Below the pieces are notes generated by a model. It was not told the origin of the DNA and did not search any database. It saw only the letters and a list, made by a program, of their open reading frames with translations. The position numbers were made by a program, and so were the translations under genes. Shown here in pieces: positions 42,648 to 50,421 of a DNA stretch of 64,000 bases (positions are counted from its first letter, which is position 1; each line of letters starts with the position of its first letter). The DNA is from an uncultured Pseudomonadota bacterium. Lineage in GTDB: Bacteria > Pseudomonadota > Gammaproteobacteria > Burkholderiales > SG8-39. Location: contig CAIKRR010000061.1 of the NCBI GenBank assembly GCA_903829815.1, forward strand, positions 1 to 64,000, given 5' to 3'.

Positions 42648-44066
42648 TCACGATTCGATGCTGCCCACCGGACGCAGGGCAACCTTGCCCACAAGGGCAG
42701 CCATCAAGACAACGGTCAGGGCGAGCATGATGATCTCGACCCCATAGACAAAAATATAGCCGAATGACGGGCTTTCGAGCTCGTCACCAAAGTATCCACG
42801 CACGGCAAGGCCGCCCAACGTATCGTTCAGAATGCCGCCCAGGGCAACAGCCAGACCCGATGCCGTCGCCTGCACGGCCCCCCAGGCTCCGAGCGCAAGG
42901 CCGGTCTGATCACGAGGTGCCGAATTCATCGTGGCGGTGAGCGTACCGTGGCTGAAGAGCCCCCCGCCAAAACCGATGAGCAGGACACCGAACACGAACA
43001 CCAGGGTCGACGGAATCCAAGCCGCGATGATCACCAGCGCAAACGCCGGGATACCGACACCGGCGCCGATCAGTGCCATCTTGAAGGGATCGACACCGTT
43101 ACTGAGGATGCGCGAAGCAAGCATGAACCCGGTGAGCCCTCCCAGCGCGAGGCTGGCAGTCAGCGTGGTTGTAGCCGATACCGTCATGCCCAGCACCTGA
43201 CCGCCGTAGGGTTCGAGCAGCACGTCCTGCATGCCGAAGGCCATGGTTCCAAGCCCGATGGCAACCAGTCGACGACGGGCACCCGAACTATCAAGGTAAG
43301 TCGACCAGGACTCGGCGAATGTGGCAGGCTCGGCGCGCAGATTGCGACGAACCATGTTCATCGGCTCCTGTTTCCAGAGCGCGATGGGGTTGAGCACCAT
43401 CGTGACAACGGCCGAGGCCTGAATCACCTGAATGAGTCGACCCGGACTGAAGTCGGCCAGTGCGGCGCCAAAGACGAACGCACTGATGATGCTGCCAAAA
43501 AGCAGCATCACGTACATGAGACCGACAACCTTGGGCTGAGATTCGACAGGCGCCAGATCGGTGGCGAGCGCCAGACCTGCGGTCTGGGTGGTATGCAGGC
43601 CAGCTCCAACCAGCAGAAAGGCAAGACCGGCACCGGCTGGCCCGACCCATGAAGGCCAGTTGCCAGCATTGCCTTTCAAGCCGAGGACGAGGAGCGCGAA
43701 GGGCATGATCGCCAGCCCGCCGAACTGCACGATCGTACCCATCCAGATGAAGGGAACCCGCCGCCAGCCAAACTCGGAGCGATGGTTGTCGGACCGATAT
43801 CCGACCAGCGCCCTGAAAGGTGCGTAGAGAACGGGCAACGAGATCATGATCGCGACCAGCGAGGCCGGCACATGCAGTTCGACGATCATCACCCGATTGA
43901 GCGTCCCCACCAGCAGCACCAGTGCCATGCCGACAGAGACCTGAAAGAGCGAGAGGCGAAGCAGGCGCGACAGCGGGAGGTCCGGCGTTGCAGCATCTGC
44001 AAACGGCAGAAAGCGCGGTCCCAGCTGGGCCCAGCTACGAACGAATTTCAGCGCTATCGGACGCAT
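42648..44066 (-). CDS. pucC: PucC-type LH2 assembly factor (BCD/major facilitator family)
   Basis: 472 aa with about 12 membrane helices. Family traits seen: LSLFQVSVGMALVLLVGTLNRVMIVEL near the start, YRSDNHRSEFGWRRVPFIWMGT, HTTQTAGLALATDLAP, GMQDVLLEPYGGQVLGM and FGGGLFSHGTLTA. PucC/LhaA proteins protect and assemble LH complexes and may deliver bacteriochlorophyll. The ATG at 44066 has only a weak, distant GAGG. It follows pucBA after 183 bp that contain a strong hairpin (44199-44232), as in Rhodobacter puc operons. The context with pucBA favours PucC over LhaA. Confidence 0.9.
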   Translation of the reverse strand: MRPIALKFVRSWAQLGPRFLPFADAATPDLPLSRLLRLSLFQVSVGMALVLLVGTLNRVMIVELHVPASLVAIMISLPVLYAPFRALVGYRSDNHRSEFGWRRVPFIWMGTIVQFGGLAIMPFALLVLGLKGNAGNWPSWVGPAGAGLAFLLVGAGLHTTQTAGLALATDLAPVESQPKVVGLMYVMLLFGSIISAFVFGAALADFSPGRLIQVIQASAVVTMVLNPIALWKQEPMNMVRRNLRAEPATFAESWSTYLDSSGARRRLVAIGLGTMAFGMQDVLLEPYGGQVLGMTVSATTTLTASLALGGLTGFMLASRILSNGVDPFKMALIGAGVGIPAFALVIIAAWIPSTLVFVFGVLLIGFGGGLFSHGTLTATMNSAPRDQTGLALGAWGAVQATASGLAVALGGILNDTLGGLAVRGYFGDELESPSFGYIFVYGVEIIMLALTVVLMAALVGKVALRPVGSIES

Positions 44067-44198
44067 CGTGAACGGCAGACCTCGAAATTCTTGACAGACA
44101 CGCTGGCACCCGAGGCGCCGTGCAACCGGACGATACACGCAAGGAACGCGGGCAGTGACAGAGCATCAGCCTGCGACAACGACACATGAAACCCAATA

Positions 44199-44232
44199 GC
44201 GCGGGCAGGGTCGGTGGCGACCCCACCCGCGC
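44199..44232 (-). promoter_or_regulatory. pucA-pucC intercistronic hairpin (mRNA stabiliser/attenuator)
   Basis: On the minus-strand transcript GCGCGGG pairs with CCCGCGC (7 bp) and, inside, GGGTCG with CGACCC (6 bp), around a CCAC loop. It lies 18 nt after the pucA stop. There is no following U-run, so transcripts can either stop or be processed here, leaving a stable pucBA message and less pucC, a pattern established for puc and puf operons. Confidence 0.7.
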
Positions 44233-44249
44233 AAACAACCGCAGGAGAA

Positions 44250-44462
44250 CTAGACCTGCAGCGTCGGGGGAGCGACCGAAGCAACCGTGCTCTGGGTCTG
44301 GACGACGGCCGAGGCGGCACTGCCGTTCAGGAACTTCTTGACCCAGGAGGTGTTGGTCAGCAAAGCGGTGTGGACGGCGAACGAGCCCACCGCAACCGCG
44401 CCCAACAGGAGGGGGATACCCACCGTCGGCTTCACTACAAGCCACAAGCGACCGTAGATCAT
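44250..44462 (-). CDS. pucA: LH2 light-harvesting complex alpha subunit
   Basis: 70 aa. It aligns without gaps to Rhodoblastus (Rps.) acidophilus LH2 alpha: W7, P12, G15, P17, G21, the B850 ligand His31 (SFAVHTALL), T38 and W40. Position 44-45 is Phe-Leu (KKFLNG) where B800-850 subunits have Tyr-Trp. Residues 2-3 are Ile-Tyr rather than Asn-Gln. A tail of about 23 residues rich in Ala, Val, Ser and Thr resembles the extended C-terminus of Rubrivivax. AAGGA precedes the ATG. It spans the membrane once with its C-terminus periplasmic. Start is 17 bp after the pucB stop. Confidence 0.94.
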   Translation of the reverse strand: MIYGRLWLVVKPTVGIPLLLGAVAVGSFAVHTALLTNTSWVKKFLNGSAASAVVQTQSTVASVAPPTLQV

Positions 44463-44479
44463 GCTGGTTTCCTTTTAAG

Positions 44480-44632
44480 TTAGTGAAGCCAGGGGGAGTA
44501 GATGTAGGCGAGCAGGTGCGCGAGCGCAGCGATGACGCCAAACATCTGGGTTCCCTGGATGAGATTGCGGTGGATCTCCAGAGCCTGACCTTCGGTCAGA
44601 CCTGTCGGCCACACCTCGGTTGCGTTGGACAT
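44480..44632 (-). CDS. pucB: LH2 light-harvesting complex beta subunit
   Basis: 50 aa. Aligning by the two His ligands gives LEIH (His21, equivalent to His12 of the Rps. acidophila chain), then ALAH (His39, equivalent to His30, the B850 ligand), and the C-terminal SPWLH ending exactly as in that protein. The residue equivalent to Arg20, which hydrogen-bonds B800, is Gln29 (IQGTQMF). The N-terminus VWPTGLT is of the betaproteobacterial type. AAGGAG lies 9 nt before ATG 44632; the leader carries PpsR-type operators. Confidence 0.94.
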   Translation of the reverse strand: MSNATEVWPTGLTEGQALEIHRNLIQGTQMFGVIAALAHLLAYIYSPWLH

Positions 44633-44698
44633 GTCTTTATCTCCTTCAATGATGTCCATCCCGTGCTGGACCTGCACGTGGTTGCCACTAGGGGCAAC

Positions 44699-44716
44699 TG
44701 TCATTTTCCTCTGACG
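44699..44716. promoter_or_regulatory. PpsR/CrtJ-type operator, promoter-proximal copy
   Basis: TGTC-N10-GACG, one mismatch from the TGTc-N10-gACA consensus of the PpsR/CrtJ photosynthesis repressor. It covers the position expected for the -10 element of the puc promoter (44702-44707). Confidence 0.65.
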
Positions 44717-44730
44717 ATTTAATTTGTCAA
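44702..44730 (-). promoter_or_regulatory. pucB: Candidate puc promoter
   Basis: Minus-strand TTGACA (44725-44730, perfect -35) and AAAATG (44702-44707, weak -10) are 17 bp apart. The -35 overlaps the distal PpsR-like site and the -10 overlaps the proximal one, which fits repression by occlusion. Leader to the pucB ATG would be about 60 nt. Confidence 0.5.
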
Positions 44731-44742
44731 GCCATACTGACA
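44725..44742. promoter_or_regulatory. PpsR/CrtJ-type operator, perfect consensus copy
   Basis: TGTC-AAGCCATACT-GACA matches TGTc-N10-gACA exactly. Its gap to the proximal site is 8 bp (44717-44724), the spacing of tandem CrtJ palindromes at known bch promoters. Confidence 0.75.
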
Positions 44743-44960
44743 ATTTTTCCCCTTTCGTTTCATTGCCGCGGGGAGATACTGCGCAATAAGCTTGCAAGCA
44801 ATTGAATTAATTGAACTTATTTAAAAATCCAGAAGCCGTCGACACATTTTTTTGGGGCGATCAACACGGTCGGTTTCTGAATTACCATGCCGGCTCACCG
44901 GTAAAAGTGGGCCAACCGAACCGGCTCGCCCGCTTCAGACACACTCAGGAGACCTCACGC

Positions 44961-45947
44961 ATGGCCGACCTAGCGCTCACCCTCGGTGTAGGGGACTACG
45001 AGCACACCCGCGATCTCGTATCCGGTGATGTGCGCGCCGAAGGCATTGCCCTCACCGGTGTTCGCACGCCGATCGAAGAACTGCTCTACCGCTTCATTCG
45101 TCATCGCGAGTGGGAGGTCTCGGAGATGGGGCTGGGACCGTATGCGTCCCTCCTGTCACGAGGGCACGACGGCATGGTCGGCCTGCCGGTGTTCACCTCG
45201 CGCACCTTCCGGCATGGCGCCCTCTATGTGCGCGCTGACGCCGATATCAGGACACCGGCCGACCTCGCCGGCAAGCGCATTGGTGTGCCCGAATGGGCAA
45301 TGACCGCGGCCATCTATACCCGTGCCCTTCTTGCACAGGGCTATGGGGTCGATCTGCGTGGCATACGCTGGTTCCAGGCGGGGGTGAATGAGCCCGGCCG
45401 CGCAGACAAGATGAATCTGTCACTACCTGGTTGGTCGATCACGCCGATGCCGCACCGATCGCTCTCGGAGATGCTGCTGGCCGGTGACCTCGATGCCTTC
45501 GTGAGTGCGCGAGCGCCAACGCCCTTCGCCGCGGGCGACCCGCGCATCCGCCGCGCCTTCGATGACGTGTTTGGCGCCGAGCAGGCATGGTGGGCGAGCG
45601 AGCAGGTGTTCCCGATCATGCACCTCATCGTGCTGCGTCGGGACGCCTACGAGGCCAACCGCTGGATCGCGCTCAACCTCTTCAAGGCCTTTGAGGAAGC
45701 CAAGCGCCGGGCACTGGTACGCCTGGCCGATGTGAACTGCTCCTACCTGCCCTTGCCCTGGGCGACCCACCATGTCGGCATCGCGCGCGACGCGATGGGC
45801 GATGACCCGTGGCCCTACGGCATCGAGGCCAATCGGCGCACGCTCGAATACTTCTGCGCGGCCGCGCATGACCAGAACGTTTGTGCACGGCGCCTGTCTG
45901 TCGAAGAACTCTTCGCCCCGGAATTCATCGGCGTATCGCGAACCTGA
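44961..45947 (+). CDS. 4,5-dihydroxyphthalate decarboxylase-like protein
   Basis: 328 aa, no signal peptide. It opens LALTLGVGDYEHTRDLVSGDVRAEG, the start pattern of Pht5-type 4,5-dihydroxyphthalate decarboxylases, and continues with PVFTSRTFRHGALYVRADADI, ADLAGKRIGVPEWAMTAAIYTR and FPIMHLIVLRRDAYE. The fold is that of periplasmic binding proteins adapted for catalysis. AGGAG lies 9 nt before ATG 44961, which rejects earlier starts. It is followed by a Rieske oxygenase, MFS transporter and GMC oxidoreductase, a set expected for phthalate- or protocatechuate-type breakdown. Exact substrate unproven. Confidence 0.82.
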   Translation: MADLALTLGVGDYEHTRDLVSGDVRAEGIALTGVRTPIEELLYRFIRHREWEVSEMGLGPYASLLSRGHDGMVGLPVFTSRTFRHGALYVRADADIRTPADLAGKRIGVPEWAMTAAIYTRALLAQGYGVDLRGIRWFQAGVNEPGRADKMNLSLPGWSITPMPHRSLSEMLLAGDLDAFVSARAPTPFAAGDPRIRRAFDDVFGAEQAWWASEQVFPIMHLIVLRRDAYEANRWIALNLFKAFEEAKRRALVRLADVNCSYLPLPWATHHVGIARDAMGDDPWPYGIEANRRTLEYFCAAAHDQNVCARRLSVEELFAPEFIGVSRT

Positions 45948-46122
45948 TCGTGCACCTGGGCGTGCGGCTCGAAACGACAGAGCGCCCGTTGCCTGTGCTC
46001 TCGCGCAGCCTCGTCGATGAAGGACACCGCCTTGGAGCCGGCGCCCGGTTGCAATGCGCGGGGTCAGGGCACACAATCAGAGCGACGCCCGGCAGGCTTT
46101 GATCGGGTAAGGAGAGGCAACG

Positions 46123-47172
46123 ATGTTCCCACGCAATTTCTGGTACGTGGCTGGCTGGGATTGGGAGATTCGGCGGCAGGAACTGTTCAGACGCACCCTC
46201 TGCAACGAGCCGGTGGTGTTCTGGCGCCGCGAAGACGGGAAACCGGTCGCACTCGAGGACCGCTGCTGTCATCGCCATGTGCCGCTCTCCGGTGGGCGCC
46301 TGCGCGGTGACAACGTCGAATGCCCCTACCACGGCCTCACGTATGACTGCACCGGCGCGTGCGTCCGCGTGCCCAGCCAGAAGGCCATTCCGCCCAGTGC
46401 TCGGGTCCGCAGCTACCCGGTCGTGGAACGCCATCACTGGATCTGGATCTGGATGGGCGACCCTGCGCTGGCCGACCCGGCCCTGATCGAGGACTACCAC
46501 TGGAACGATGATCCGGCCTGGCGCTTCAAGGGCGAGCGTCTCCAGGTCGAAGGCAACTACTTGCTCCTCGTCGACAACCTGCTCGATCTCACCCACCTGC
46601 AGTTCGTGCACCGTACGACCCTGGGTACCGAGGCGATCAGCAATTTTCCGATCAAGGTTGAACGCGAGGACACGCGTGTCCGGGTGACTCGCTGGATCAT
46701 GGACAGCCCGGCACCGCCCTTCTTCCAGAAGGCTGGGGGGTTCAGCCCGACAGAGCACGTAGACCGCTGGCAGATCATCGAGTTCACCCCACCAGGCTTT
46801 GTACGCCTTGATGTGGGCGCCGCACGTGCCGGCACCGGCGCACCCGAGGGCAACCGATCGCAGGGCTTCACCATGCGCAACCTGAACGCGCTCACCCCCG
46901 AAACCGATTCGAGCACGCACTACTTCTGGGGCCAGGCGCACAACTTCGGTATCGACGACCCGAGCATCACCGAGATGCTCTTCAACCAGGTACACACTGC
47001 CTTCCTCGAAGACCTCGTCATCGTGCGAAACCAGCAATCGAACATCGATGCCTACGCGTCGAAACTGCCTGATCAGGTCGACTTCGGCCAGGACGCCGGG
47101 GGCATACGCGCACGCCGGATCGTGCAGGACATCATCGACGCCGAGACCCGAGCGGCGGTACCGAGCCGCTGA
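46123..47172 (+). CDS. Rieske non-haem iron oxygenase, vanillate O-demethylase (VanA)-like
   Basis: 349 aa, the shorter VanA-type length. N-terminal FPRNFWYVAGWDWEI, Rieske ligands CCHRH and CPYHG, and the mononuclear iron motif DNLLDLTHLQFVH (Asp, His, His). VanA-like enzymes demethylate methoxy-aromatic acids or hydroxylate the ring with electrons from a VanB-type reductase, which is not nearby. AAGGAG lies 8 nt upstream of the ATG. It is the second gene of the plus-strand run 44961-50320. Confidence 0.9.
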   Translation: MFPRNFWYVAGWDWEIRRQELFRRTLCNEPVVFWRREDGKPVALEDRCCHRHVPLSGGRLRGDNVECPYHGLTYDCTGACVRVPSQKAIPPSARVRSYPVVERHHWIWIWMGDPALADPALIEDYHWNDDPAWRFKGERLQVEGNYLLLVDNLLDLTHLQFVHRTTLGTEAISNFPIKVEREDTRVRVTRWIMDSPAPPFFQKAGGFSPTEHVDRWQIIEFTPPGFVRLDVGAARAGTGAPEGNRSQGFTMRNLNALTPETDSSTHYFWGQAHNFGIDDPSITEMLFNQVHTAFLEDLVIVRNQQSNIDAYASKLPDQVDFGQDAGGIRARRIVQDIIDAETRAAVPSR

Positions 47173-47299
47173 CCCGGCCGCACAGCTTGAAGGCTCGCCT
47201 GGGGCCTTGCCCAGGCACATTGGTGACCGGATGCACGTATCGGGAAAGACTTTTCCAGGTATCGACAAGCATCGGGCGCCCACAGGGGAGACAGCGAAT

Positions 47300-48586
47300 A
47301 TGGCGACCACGCCAGGACTTGCAGTTGACGGGCAACCCGCAGCCGAGAGTACCGGACCGCTGGGCTGGTATCGTGACCTGAACACCAAGGGCCGCAAGAC
47401 CTTCTGGGCCTGCGCCTCAGGCTGGGGGCTGGACTCGATGGACCAGAACATCTACAGCTTCTTTCTGCCATCGCTGATGGTGCTCTGGGGCATGACTGGT
47501 GCTCAGGCTGGCTCGATCGTGACGATGGCTCTGGTGAGTTCATCCATCGGTGGCTGGCTGGGTGGCATTCTTGCCGACCGCATCGGCCGGGTTCGGGCCT
47601 TGCAGGTGACCGTGCTGTGGTTTGCCTTCTTCAGCCTGATGTGTGCGTTCACAAGCAACTATCACGAGCTGCTGATCGTGCGCGGGCTGTTTGGCCTGGG
47701 CTTTGGTGCCGAGTGGGGTATCGGCATGGCGCTCATCGGCGAGATGGCCAGTGCAAGACACCGCGGCACGGTGGTGGGCTGCGTACACAGTGCCTGGGCG
47801 ATCGGCTGGGGCCTGGGCGGATTGGTCTACTGGGCCTTTCTTGCGCTCCTGCCCGAATCCATCGCCTGGCGAGCCGCCTTTGCTGCAGCCGCACTGCCAG
47901 CGGTGGCCGTTCTCTGGGCACGTCGTTTCGTCGAAGATTCACCGCTCTTCCTCGAGCAGCAGCGAAATCGCTCGAATGAAAAGAAGCCCTCGGTCTTCGA
48001 GATCTTCTCGCCCCGGTTGCTGCGCACCACCATCCTGGGTGCGCTGCTGGCAGCCGGCATTCAAGGCGGCGGCTATGCGGTAGCCACCTGGCTCCCGGCA
48101 TTCCTCAAGACGGTGCGCCATCTCTCGGTGCTGGGCACTGGCACTTACCTGACGATATTCATCTCCTCCACCTGGGTGGGCTACGTCGGGGGCGCCTATC
48201 TGTCCGACATTCTGGGGCGGCGTCGCACCTTCATCCTCTTCTCGGTCTTTCAGGCAACGGTCATCGTCATCTATACCTATCTGCCAATCACCGACGCGAT
48301 GATGCTGATTCTGGGCATTCCGCTGGGCATCGGCTTTGCAGGCGCCTACTCGGGCTTCGGTGCGCAATTGAACGAACTCTTTCCGACACGCCTGCGCGGC
48401 AACGGCATCGGCTTCACCTTCAATACGGGTCGAGCCATCGGTGCGAGCGTACCGATGCTCATCGGCGCTTACAGCGCGACGCTGGGTCTGGGACAATCGA
48501 TCTCGCTTTTTGCCGTGATTGCCTACGGTCTGGCCATCGTCGCAGCGCTGTGCCTGCCCGAGACACGCGGCAAGACGCTCGATTAG
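47300..48586 (+). CDS. MFS transporter, aromatic acid:H+ symporter (AAHS)/sugar-porter type
   Basis: 428 aa with 12 membrane helices. The loop GILADRIGRVRALQ (D-x-x-G-R) between helices 2 and 3, a matching YLSDILGRRRTF between 8 and 9, and C-terminal LPETRGKTLD are standard. Helix 1 carries Asp in WGLDSMDQNIYSF, a residue needed for proton coupling in AAHS carriers such as PcaK. GGGGAG lies 9 nt before ATG 47300; an earlier ATG at 47231 lacks this. It probably imports the aromatic acid used by the adjacent enzymes. Confidence 0.87.
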   Translation: MATTPGLAVDGQPAAESTGPLGWYRDLNTKGRKTFWACASGWGLDSMDQNIYSFFLPSLMVLWGMTGAQAGSIVTMALVSSSIGGWLGGILADRIGRVRALQVTVLWFAFFSLMCAFTSNYHELLIVRGLFGLGFGAEWGIGMALIGEMASARHRGTVVGCVHSAWAIGWGLGGLVYWAFLALLPESIAWRAAFAAAALPAVAVLWARRFVEDSPLFLEQQRNRSNEKKPSVFEIFSPRLLRTTILGALLAAGIQGGGYAVATWLPAFLKTVRHLSVLGTGTYLTIFISSTWVGYVGGAYLSDILGRRRTFILFSVFQATVIVIYTYLPITDAMMLILGIPLGIGFAGAYSGFGAQLNELFPTRLRGNGIGFTFNTGRAIGASVPMLIGAYSATLGLGQSISLFAVIAYGLAIVAALCLPETRGKTLD

Positions 48587-48646
48587 TTTCCAAGGCACTG
48601 AGGGCATGCCGGACCGATCACCGACGACAAGCAGCAGGAGCACCAC

Positions 48647-50320
48647 ATGACGAGCCGCACCGAAGAATTCGATTACGTGATCATCGGTGCGGGCTCGGCG
48701 GGTTGCACGCTTGCCGCGCGCCTGAGCGAAGAGGCTGGGGTTACCGTTCTGCTGCTCGAGGCCGGTGGCTGGGACCGCGACCCGATGATCAGCCTGCCAC
48801 TGGCCTGGGGCCGCAACGTAATGGGGCGCCGCCACGACTGGATGTATGACACCGAACCGGACGCCAACCTCGATGGACGCCGCATTCCTGTCTTTCGCGG
48901 CCGGGTGATCGGCGGATCGTCGTCCCTGAACGCCATGCTCTATGTGCGCGGACATCGGGCCGATTACGCACGCTGGGCGAGCAATGGCCTGCCGCAGTGG
49001 TCATACGCCCAGGTACTGCCCTACTTCAAGCGGTCTGAATCGTGGGCTGGAGGCGCCGATCGATACCGCGGTGGCGAGGGTCCGCTATCGACCTGCAATC
49101 CGCAGTTCCCGGACCCCTTGCTCGATGCCCTGATCGAGGCCGGGGCTGCGATGGACATGCTGCATAACGCCGACTACAACGGGGCCGAGCAGGCCGGCAT
49201 CGGCCGCGGGCAGGCCACACTGCGAGACGGGCGTCGCTGCAGCGCCGCCACGGCCTACCTTCGACCTGCCCTGGCGCGGGCGAATCTCACCGTGCGCACC
49301 GGCGCCTTCGTCACCGGACTCACGTTCGAGGGCTCGCGCGCTACGGGCGTGGAGCACGAGTCGATCGAAGGCTCTCGGGCAGCACCCGCAGGCCGGACAG
49401 GCGGACAGCGGCACCTCGCACGCGCGCGCCGCGAAGTGATTCTGGCTGGCGGGGCGATCAACTCGCCGCACCTGCTGATGCTCGCCGGTATCGGAGACCC
49501 CGACACGCTCGCAGCCCATGGCATCCAGGTGCGCGCTGCCTTGCCCGGTGTGGGCCGCAACCTGCAAGACCACGTGGCCGCCGATGTCGATGCACTGCGT
49601 CTCGAACCGGGCCCGCTGCACCGCGCGCTTCGCGCTGACCGCCTTGCACTGCATCTGGCCAACGCGTGGACTCGCGGGCGAGGCCTCGCCGCAAACCTTC
49701 CGAACAATGTCACCGCCTTCGTCCGCAGCGATCCGACCCAGTCCATCCCCGACCTGCAACTGCTCTTTCGTGCCATGCCGCTGGGGGCGCGCCCCTGGTT
49801 TCCGGGCATCTCACCGCCGTATGCGGACGGCTTTGGTTGCAGACCGGTTCCGCTGCGTCCGACGAGCCGTGGCGAACTGACGCTTGCATCGACCGACCCG
49901 CGCACTCCGATCCGGATTCATTCGAACTTTCTCTCCACCGACCAGGACCGCCGCACCCTGCGAACCGGCATGCGGATCGCCCGCGAACTGTTCCGCCAGT
50001 CGCCGATGCGCGCCTACCTGGGCCGCGAACTCACACCGGGCGCAGACCGCGTGAGCGATGAAGCGCTCGACGCCTTTGCCCGGGCGGCGAGTTCCACCGT
50101 GTATCACCCGCTAGGCACCTGTCGCATGGGGGCCGCAGATGATCCGATGGCGGTGGTTGACCCACAGTTGCGGGTTCGCGGCATCGAGGGCTTGCGCGTG
50201 GTCGATGCCTCGGTGATGCCCGATCTGGTCGGGGGCAACATCAACGCGCCGGTGATCATGATCGCCGAGCGTGCCGCCGACCTGATTCGCGGCCGCACGC
50301 TCGGGGCGGACCCGGTCTGA
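48647..50320 (+). CDS. GMC-family FAD oxidoreductase (choline/alcohol dehydrogenase-like)
   Basis: 557 aa. FAD-binding GAGSAGCTLAARLSE at the N-terminus, GMC signature RGRVIGGSSSLNAMLYVRG, second signature LAGGAINSPHLLMLAGIG, and the C-terminal active-site TVYHPLGTCRMG His with GGNINAPVIM. Oxidises primary alcohols to aldehydes or acids using FAD. AGGAG is 6 nt before the ATG, 60 bp after the MFS gene. Whether oxygen or a quinone is the electron acceptor cannot be said. Confidence 0.9.
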   Translation: MTSRTEEFDYVIIGAGSAGCTLAARLSEEAGVTVLLLEAGGWDRDPMISLPLAWGRNVMGRRHDWMYDTEPDANLDGRRIPVFRGRVIGGSSSLNAMLYVRGHRADYARWASNGLPQWSYAQVLPYFKRSESWAGGADRYRGGEGPLSTCNPQFPDPLLDALIEAGAAMDMLHNADYNGAEQAGIGRGQATLRDGRRCSAATAYLRPALARANLTVRTGAFVTGLTFEGSRATGVEHESIEGSRAAPAGRTGGQRHLARARREVILAGGAINSPHLLMLAGIGDPDTLAAHGIQVRAALPGVGRNLQDHVAADVDALRLEPGPLHRALRADRLALHLANAWTRGRGLAANLPNNVTAFVRSDPTQSIPDLQLLFRAMPLGARPWFPGISPPYADGFGCRPVPLRPTSRGELTLASTDPRTPIRIHSNFLSTDQDRRTLRTGMRIARELFRQSPMRAYLGRELTPGADRVSDEALDAFARAASSTVYHPLGTCRMGAADDPMAVVDPQLRVRGIEGLRVVDASVMPDLVGGNINAPVIMIAERAADLIRGRTLGADPV

Positions 50321-50363
50321 GACTGGCAGCCCGAAGGGGGTGGGCCTGGAGCGGGAAGCCAGG

Positions 50364-50377
50364 ATCGGGTACCCGAT
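50364..50377. repeat. Perfect 14-bp palindrome
   Basis: ATCGGGTACCCGAT lies between the convergent GMC oxidoreductase and Bug genes. With no loop it suits a protein-binding site better than a hairpin, but it may be chance. Confidence 0.3.
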
Positions 50378-50399
50378 AACGGCTCCGCTGACCGACGGT

Positions 50400-50416
50400 C
50401 GCCCGATACCCGGGCG
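50400..50416 (-). terminator. Candidate terminator hairpin of the Bug gene
   Basis: CGCCCG-ATACC-CGGGCG (6-bp stem) starts 6 bp after the Bug stop at 50422 on the minus strand, in a convergent gap. There is no U-run, so termination is uncertain. Confidence 0.35.
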
Positions 50417-50421
50417 ATCGA

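Larger units (their letters stand above)
44633..44960. other. 328-bp divergent control region between pucB and the decarboxylase-like gene
   Basis: AT-rich compared with its surroundings, particularly 44790-44830. It holds the two PpsR-like operators and puc promoter elements described separately. I see no further gene; an open frame from 44811 into the next gene lacks a ribosome binding site. Confidence 0.6.

Noticed and set aside
44811-44960. N-terminal extension of the decarboxylase-like protein
   Set aside because: The extension lies in AT-rich promoter DNA and has no ribosome binding site, while ATG 44961 has a good AGGAG.
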